DNA of 19,729 bases from Pelagihabitans sp037969055 (GTDB lineage Bacteria; Bacteroidota; Bacteroidia; Flavobacteriales; Flavobacteriaceae), in NCBI GenBank assembly GCA_037969055.1, contig JBBKWR010000186.1, positions 1 through 19,729 of the forward strand, read 5' to 3'. The translations under genes and the position numbers were made by a program. A model generated the notes under the pieces. That model made no database searches. It was not told the DNA's origin and saw only the letters and a program-made list of their open reading frames with translations. This document shows positions 16,326 through 19,729 of the stretch, piece after piece. Position 1 is the stretch's first letter. The number at the start of each line of letters is the position of its first letter.

Positions 16326-16355
16326 TGTCCCGTAAAAGGGCCGTTTTAAGGGACA
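16326..16355. repeat. 30-bp imperfect palindrome, TGTCCC...GGGACA
   Basis: The 30 bases form an almost perfect palindrome: 13 of 15 possible pairs are complementary. The outer arms are TGTCCC/GGGACA, the inner arms TAAAA/TTTTA, and the centre GGCC. It resembles the elements at 16566-16583 and 17722-17746, suggesting one repeat family with consensus TGYCCCnTAAAACGGCC. Confidence 0.5.
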
Positions 16356-16565
16356 ATTTGAATGTCGTTTTGCATTTCATATTCAAACGTCCCAATCGGG
16401 GTCGCTTTTAGTAGTTTCGATAATTCACCTTTTATGGGAAACTTTTATCTGTATTATTTATTGAAGTAAAAATTTTAAAAAAATATTGTTCATATTGAAT
16501 TGAAATCAAACAATTAGCTACAACCACTATAAAGTTAAATTCATGTTAAATAGTGAGCCTTGCGG

Positions 16566-16583
16566 TGCCCCTAAAAAACGACC
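16566..16583 (+). repeat. Half-copy of the TGYCCC-TAAAA-GGCC palindrome family
   Basis: TGCCCCTAAAAAACGACC matches one arm of the palindromes at 16326 and 17722. The second arm is absent. It lies immediately 5' of a tRNA-Asp-like 3' fragment, where the tRNA's own 5' acceptor strand would be expected. Confidence 0.35.
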
Positions 16584-16589
16584 CTTTGG

Positions 16590-16643
16590 TAGGCCTGTGA
16601 TACAGGGCGTTTCAGAGAAAAGTTCGAGTCCCGTCCGGACCGC
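16590..16643 (+). pseudogene. 3' fragment of tRNA-Asp (truncated tRNA)
   Basis: GTTCGAGTCCCGTCCGGACC (16622-16641) matches the T-loop, the T-stem 3' strand and the acceptor 3' strand (CCGGACC, then G) that I recall for Bacteroidota tRNA-Asp. Upstream, TTGGTAG and a CCTGT/ACAGG hairpin only vaguely recall a D-loop and an anticodon arm, and the 5' acceptor GGTCCGG is missing, so it cannot fold as a functional tRNA. A terminator follows directly. It is probably a tRNA 3' end left by integration of a mobile element, or a degraded tRNA. Confidence 0.55.
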
Positions 16644-16674
16644 AAAGAGCTTCAACTTATGTTGGAGCTTTTTT
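16644..16674 (+). terminator. Rho-independent terminator after tRNA fragment
   Basis: AGCTTCAAC (16648-16656), loop TTAT, then GTTGGAGCT (16661-16669), forms a 9-bp stem with one G-U pair, followed by a T-run. It lies just after the tRNA-Asp 3' end, the natural place for a tRNA transcript terminator. Confidence 0.75.
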
Positions 16675-16742
16675 CGTTTTTATAATATTGATTCGGGGAA
16701 GGACAAGGGACGGGAAGTCTATCCTGAGGCAAAGCCGAAGGA

Positions 16743-16759
16743 AGTCCCGTCCGGACCGC
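16743..16759 (+). repeat. Second copy of tRNA-Asp 3' end (17-bp direct repeat)
   Basis: AGTCCCGTCCGGACCGC repeats 16627-16643 exactly, 116 bases downstream. It is again followed by a terminator. An upstream GGACGGGA (about 16708-16715) is complementary to its TCCCGTCC, so this copy can also form a long hairpin. The paired copies have the form expected of attachment-site duplications at a tRNA. Confidence 0.5.
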
Positions 16760-16763
16760 CAAC

Positions 16764-16797
16764 AAAAAAAGGCCTTCGAGAAATCGAAGGCCTTTTT
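16764..16797. terminator. Strong, potentially bidirectional terminator
   Basis: GGCCTTCGA (16771-16779), loop GAAA, TCGAAGGCC (16784-16792) is a perfect 9-bp GC-rich stem. It is flanked by seven A's on the left and five T's on the right, so it can terminate transcription from either side. Confidence 0.85.
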
Positions 16798-16799
16798 AT

Positions 16800-17425
16800 T
16801 TTTCTATTTGCACGTAGATTGTACGCAATTCTCGCCTTTTAATTTCTGAAAATATTTTCTAAAACCTCAATATTATATATCTCTATTGCTCACAGGCTTT
16901 AACGTTTCCTGAGGTTATCTTTCTGAAAATTGAAGATTTTAAACCTGGTAAAACAGATCAAGTAAAGAATCAATTGTATTATATTGACCTTCAGGGAAAT
17001 TAGAGGTCAAGAATTAAAATAGACTCACTTGTATCTGAGAGCCATCGATCCAAATCCTTCATCGAAAGGATTTTGGACCACTGCAAAAAAGTTGATCGAC
17101 CCAAAAAAGAGGGCAGACCTAAGCTCGTCGGAAAAATGAACCTATGGTTATGAGATAAAATGTGGATTATCGCAAGTCCTGTAAAACCAAGGTTTTTCGG
17201 GAGTTTTTAATTCCAACTGACATATTAGGATCAAATACCTAAAGTCAACAAGTAAATCGAGCGGTTTCCATTTCGCACACCATTCAGGTCAACTATGAAC
17301 GTGTTTTTAGTCCAAAATACACTCCTATTTAAGTGAGGTTCTGCATAATATTAAAAAATGTCTTCCGTGCACAATTAGTAAAAATTTAAACCTATCTTGT
17401 ATGGAAACCTTAAATACATAAAGTT
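16800..17425. other. Gene-poor stretch with possible coding remnants
   Basis: No intact gene is visible. Two short plus-strand readings have coding-like composition: one near 16920-17000 containing KIEDFKPGKTDQVKNQLYYI, and one near 17030-17150 containing HRSKSFIERILDHCKK and KKEGRPKLVGK. Neither has a start codon and neither matches a family I know. They may be relics of genes. The last 100 bases probably hold the promoter of the small membrane-protein gene at 17426. Confidence 0.3.
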
Positions 17426-17581
17426 ATGAGAGACATTATATGGATTATTGTAGTTATCCTTGTTATAGGGTGGTTGGTAGGTTTCATGGCCTTTCCCGAT
17501 TTAGGCGGGATAATCCACGTCATTTTGGTAATTGCGGTCATTTTGATTGTGTATAAACTGGTCACTGGCCGGAAGTTATAA
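17426..17581 (+). CDS. lmo0937-family small membrane protein
   Basis: This 51-residue protein begins MRDIIWIIVVILVIGWLVGF and ends VYKLVTGRKL. It has two hydrophobic helices (about 5-22 and 28-44) separated by a short FPDLGG turn and a basic C-terminal tail. This is the pattern of the lmo0937/DUF5670 family of tiny inner-membrane proteins, widespread in Bacteroidota and Firmicutes, whose function is unknown but which are often stress-linked. The ATG follows AT-rich DNA, and a hairpin terminator begins 23 bases after the stop, so it is probably a single-gene transcript. It is among the few apparently intact genes of the right-hand region. Confidence 0.75.
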   Translation: MRDIIWIIVVILVIGWLVGFMAFPDLGGIIHVILVIAVILIVYKLVTGRKL

Positions 17582-17603
17582 CGATTTAAATGATCTAAAA
17601 TCT

Positions 17604-17635
17604 AAAATTTCCCCTTTTCACAAGGGGAATTTTAT
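17604..17635 (+). terminator. Terminator after lmo0937-family gene
   Basis: AAATTTCCCCTT, loop TTCAC, AAGGGGAATTTT forms a stem with one bulged T and ends in T-rich sequence. It can act in both directions because of the flanking A/T runs. Confidence 0.65.
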
Positions 17636-17639
17636 TTAA

Positions 17640-18074
17640 AAACCTTGATAATAGTTCAAATAAAGGATAGTATCATAAACCGAAGGTTCGTTGGGCCATC
17701 GGCTCTCTTCTTCATTCTATTCCTAAAAACGGCCGTTTTAGGGGCAAAATAAAAAATGAAGGACCAGTTTATAAAAGAGATTATTGCGCATGGGCCTTTC
17801 CTTTTAAAGGGAGTGCCATATAATATTCAACAATTTTCGTGAAATACCGCTCCTTTTAGTCTATTCCACAAAGAAATAGCCGAAACCGAATTTGAGGTAT
17901 ATCGCATATTTTACTTCCAGATTCCAACCTTCAGGTGTTTGAATATTAAAAAACGCAATTTAAAAACTTGTGGAATTATGTAATGTTATTGGGTAATTAT
18001 ATAATATTTTTCCAGTGATTACTTCTCACCTTTGCATGCTATTGAGTTATTCAGTAGTATTTTAACCAAAACAT
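17640..18074. other. Non-coding stretch with a palindrome and a 28-residue open frame
   Basis: No recognisable gene is present. A 28-codon reading frame at 17756-17842 (starting MKDQFIKEIIAHGPFLLKGV) has plausible composition but is too short to judge. Beyond the palindrome at 17722, I see only AT-rich sequence that probably includes the promoter of the 18075 ORF. Confidence 0.3.
17722..17746. repeat. Palindrome CCTAAAA(A)CGGCCGTTTTAGG, related to 16326
   Basis: This palindrome is centred on GGCC with one bulged A, and it continues on the right into GGCA. Its reverse complement, TGCCCCTAAAACGGCC, matches the half-copy at 16566 and resembles the palindrome at 16326. Confidence 0.5.
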
Positions 18075-18263
18075 ATGGATAAGTGGAAAGAGGATAATTT
18101 ACTTTACAGAATTCTTGGAAAATTGAGAAGTTTCCTTAGACCGATATTTTATAATGGAAGTTCCATTACTTCCAAGGAGAGGGAATCGGCCAAAGCCTTA
18201 CAAGCAGTTTTGCTCGAACTCAAAAATATTAAACTAATAAGTACGAAGCCTTGCCCTTTTTAG
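18075..18263 (+). CDS. Small hypothetical protein, 62 residues
   Basis: I do not recognise this protein. It starts with an ATG (MDKWKEDNLLYRILGKLRSF), is basic in its first half and has a leucine-rich, amphipathic second half (ESAKALQAVLLELKNIKLIS) that could form a helix. There is no signal peptide or membrane segment. A strong terminator begins 30 bases after the stop codon, and the upstream 100 bases are AT-rich, so a single-gene transcript is plausible. Composition and the terminator favour a real gene, although the region around it is decayed. It could also be a fragment of a longer protein. Confidence 0.5.
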   Translation: MDKWKEDNLLYRILGKLRSFLRPIFYNGSSITSKERESAKALQAVLLELKNIKLISTKPCPF

Positions 18264-18292
18264 GGAAGGCTGCAGTAACCCCGATTCGTGAG

Positions 18293-18322
18293 AAGATACC
18301 TCTTTTAAGAGGTATCTTTTTT
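18293..18322 (+). terminator. Strong Rho-independent terminator
   Basis: AAGATACCTC (18293-18302), loop TTTTAA, GAGGTATCTT (18309-18318), followed by further T's, is a perfect 10-bp stem. It is the likely transcription end of the 62-residue ORF. Confidence 0.85.
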
Positions 18323-18499
18323 ATTATAAAGTTCAATAGTTGTCGAATCAAACATAGGGCGACTTATTGGATGTTGTGGTTTGGAATTTTTAGTATGGAA
18401 TGGGCTCCATAGCAAATAAAATTTTATAAATTTCGTTTTACAGAACAGTTTATCAATTCACTTCTTTTCTGTAATTATAATTAACTTTGGATGAAATGA
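18323..18499. other. Non-coding gap
   Basis: AT-rich sequence with stops in all frames; I see no feature in it. Confidence 0.35.
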
Positions 18500-18640
18500 A
18501 TTGAAAATGTATTACTATTCAAAGTACCCCTATTCGGATTGATTGGCCTTATTTTCTACCCATTGTTGATTAACATATTTCCGATCGTTGTGCGTATTTA
18601 TAAAAGGGAATACGTCAAACAGGACTTGAATAGCCTATAA
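18500..18640 (+). pseudogene. C-terminal remnant of a membrane protein
   Basis: The frame opens after a TGA and has no ATG. It reads VPLFGLIGLIFYPLLINIFP, a hydrophobic segment, then IVVRIYKREYVKQDLNSL and a stop. The pattern (hydrophobic helix, then N-x-x-P-I and an R-x-Y-x-R-like basic end) recalls the C-terminus of CrtO-type acyltransferase-like membrane proteins, but the match is weak. It ends six bases before the DCC-protein remnant, as if the two were once an operon. Confidence 0.35.
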
Positions 18641-18645
18641 ACAAA

Positions 18646-19169
18646 ATATTTTCAAAAATCAAAAAGACCGATTATCCGTCAGCGACTAATCCAGTTTTGG
18701 TCTGGGTCGGCGTGTGCGTTTTTACAGATTTTGGGTCATTCGTTTACCAAAGCATACGAGGGATAAAATTAATTATCGAAAATATCAGGAAGTTGCGTAT
18801 CAATTTCCAGAAATTACGTTAGAAGAATTTAAAAAAGTTTCCAGATGGATAGAAACGGACGGTCGCATTTATAGTGGTGCGAATTCCCTATATTGAAGCC
18901 TTCAGCATGCTTTCACTACAACATGGCCGTGGCATCGATAGTATGATACATATTCATGGTTTACCGAATTTAGTAATCATGGATACAATTATATCGTCAA
19001 AAATCGTCCTGGAATGTTCCGGTTGACTACAGTGCTTTACGGAGACAATCCTGAAAAAATGTGCGCGTATTGGTTGAGTTATGTATTTGCGGTTGTTGCT
19101 TATCACAATTTTCGTGGCCCGAACCTATTAGGTAACCAAAATGATTTAGGCTCACTTTTTTACCGATAA
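18646..19169 (+). pseudogene. Frameshifted DCC (DUF393) domain gene, lipase-maturation-factor-like
   Basis: The ancestral protein can be followed through several frames. Frame one has ATNPVLVWVGVCVF (18676-18720), in which the usual YDGxCxxC thiol motif is damaged. Frame two (18714-18893) has FYRFWVIRLPKHTRDKINYR, then YQEVAYQFPEITLEEFKKVS and TDGRIYSGANSLY, a typical DCC/DUF393 segment. Frame three has EAFSMLSLQHGRG. Frame four, with an internal TAG, has YDTYSWFTEFSNHGYNYIVK and ends LLGNQNDLGSLFYR. At least three frameshifts and one nonsense codon are present, and the expected start reads ATA. DCC domains are predicted thiol-disulfide proteins; fusion with an LMF-like membrane part is inferred from the later segment. 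Confidence 0.6.
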
Positions 19170-19729
19170 TTTCCGCATTGCATTAATTTAAAACCCTATC
19201 GATCGGGTCAATACTATGCGATGTTCTAGACGAATTTCGGACGATGTCAAGTCAAATCCTAGCCTTTGAGGATGACTGAAGAATTGGCAAATAAGTAAAA
19301 ACCCGATATACATGGGACGCACTTCCCATTCAGGCCTTGCCGCGGCCTTCGTAAAAAATCGAAAATTCAATTTAATGCCCATAGGCTTACAATTGTCCTA
19401 TGTCGGTTATAAACTGTTACAGTGCGAAGCACAGAGTGCCAAAGGCAATGGGAGGAATAAATTAAAGAAAGCAAATTAATTAATGGTTCAGGGTAGCATA
19501 GATCAGTAAAAACACCACGGCCAGTCTAATGACCCCGACCGCAAGTTCAGTCGCGCAAGGTACACAACTTGATTTTAAGCCGTTTATCCTCGTCTTCAGG
19601 TTTGCGGCCAACTTTAGTTTTTTTACCCCTGTGGGATACCAAACGAACACTTTGATAAACGGTATCGGCACCTAAAGGATCAAACATTTTTTATTGATAG
19701 GCGTCATACTTTCATTGTTGCTTTTGGGT
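19170..19729. other. Decayed region to window end, no confident gene
   Basis: Short readings exist but none is convincing. A plus-strand 55-residue frame at 19312-19479 starts MGRTSHSGLAAAFVKNRKFN and ends NGRNKLKKAN. A minus-strand frame at 19547-19687 starts MFDPLGADTVYQSVRLVSHR and contains VGRKPEDEDKRLKIK, a basic segment vaguely like the N-termini of small DNA-binding or mobilisation proteins. An overlapping minus-strand frame (19480-19671) is hydrophobic at its end. These probably represent further gene relics. Confidence 0.3.

Noticed and set aside
16561..16644. A complete tRNA gene
   Set aside because: Although TGCGGT and ACCGCA could pair as an acceptor stem, the T-stem 5' strand, a D-stem and a seven-base anticodon loop are missing.
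16543..16842. 99-codon plus-strand frame
   Set aside because: It runs across a tRNA-Asp 3' fragment, two terminators and the direct repeat, so it cannot be a real gene.
15292..19729. CRISPR array or long tandem repeats in the gene-poor region
   Set aside because: No regularly spaced direct repeats are visible; the repeats found are palindromes and a single tRNA-end duplication.

Overview
The window looks like chromosomal DNA of a marine-type flavobacterium (Bacteroidota). The reasons are AT-rich intergenic DNA, Bacteroidota-type promoter elements (TTG, about 20 bp, TAnnTTTG), a small lmo0937-family protein, and gene types common in marine Flavobacteriia: Tat-exported TIM-barrel epimerases, a c-type cytochrome fused to a sorbosone-dehydrogenase-like propeller, and an IS1182-like transposase. 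Genus cannot be assigned from the sequence alone.

Layout: (1) 1-1329, an IS1182-like transposase cut by the left edge of the window. (2) 1533-7352, a minus-strand operon: MetE-core-like methyltransferase, UlaG-like metallo-beta-lactamase-fold lactonase, lipoprotein cytochrome c/propeller/HEAT protein, Tat-exported TIM-barrel protein. (3) 7468-8208, a plus-strand GntR/UTRA regulator. (4) 8203-15291, a minus-strand seven-gene operon: Tat-exported TIM-barrel protein, Gfo/Idh/MocA oxidoreductase, SDR, ROK kinase, SIS-domain protein, FAD-dependent oxidoreductase, phosphotriesterase-family hydrolase. (5) 15400-19729, 4.3 kb of gene-poor DNA with decayed genes, duplicated 3' ends of a tRNA-Asp, strong terminators, related palindromes and two small intact ORFs.

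The main result is that the 16-bp palindrome ACTTGTATGTACAAGT occurs exactly twice as far as I can see: once in the divergent promoter between the regulator and the first operon (7415-7430), and once upstream of the second operon (15378-15393). At each promoter the palindrome supplies the -33 TTG, exactly 20 bp from a TAnnTT-type -7 element. This ties the eleven enzyme genes and the regulator into one predicted regulon.

The enzyme set looks like a catabolic pathway for an unusual sugar, sugar acid or amino-sugar derivative. A periplasmic arm (two Tat-exported TIM barrels and a lipoprotein cytochrome c dehydrogenase-like protein) may carry out epimerisation and oxidation. A cytoplasmic arm has NAD(P)- and FAD-linked oxidation, two unrelated lactonase-type hydrolases, a kinase and a sugar-phosphate isomerase-type protein. 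The MetE-like gene raises the possibility that the substrate is methylated. No transporter or glycoside hydrolase is present in the window, so the substrate remains unknown.
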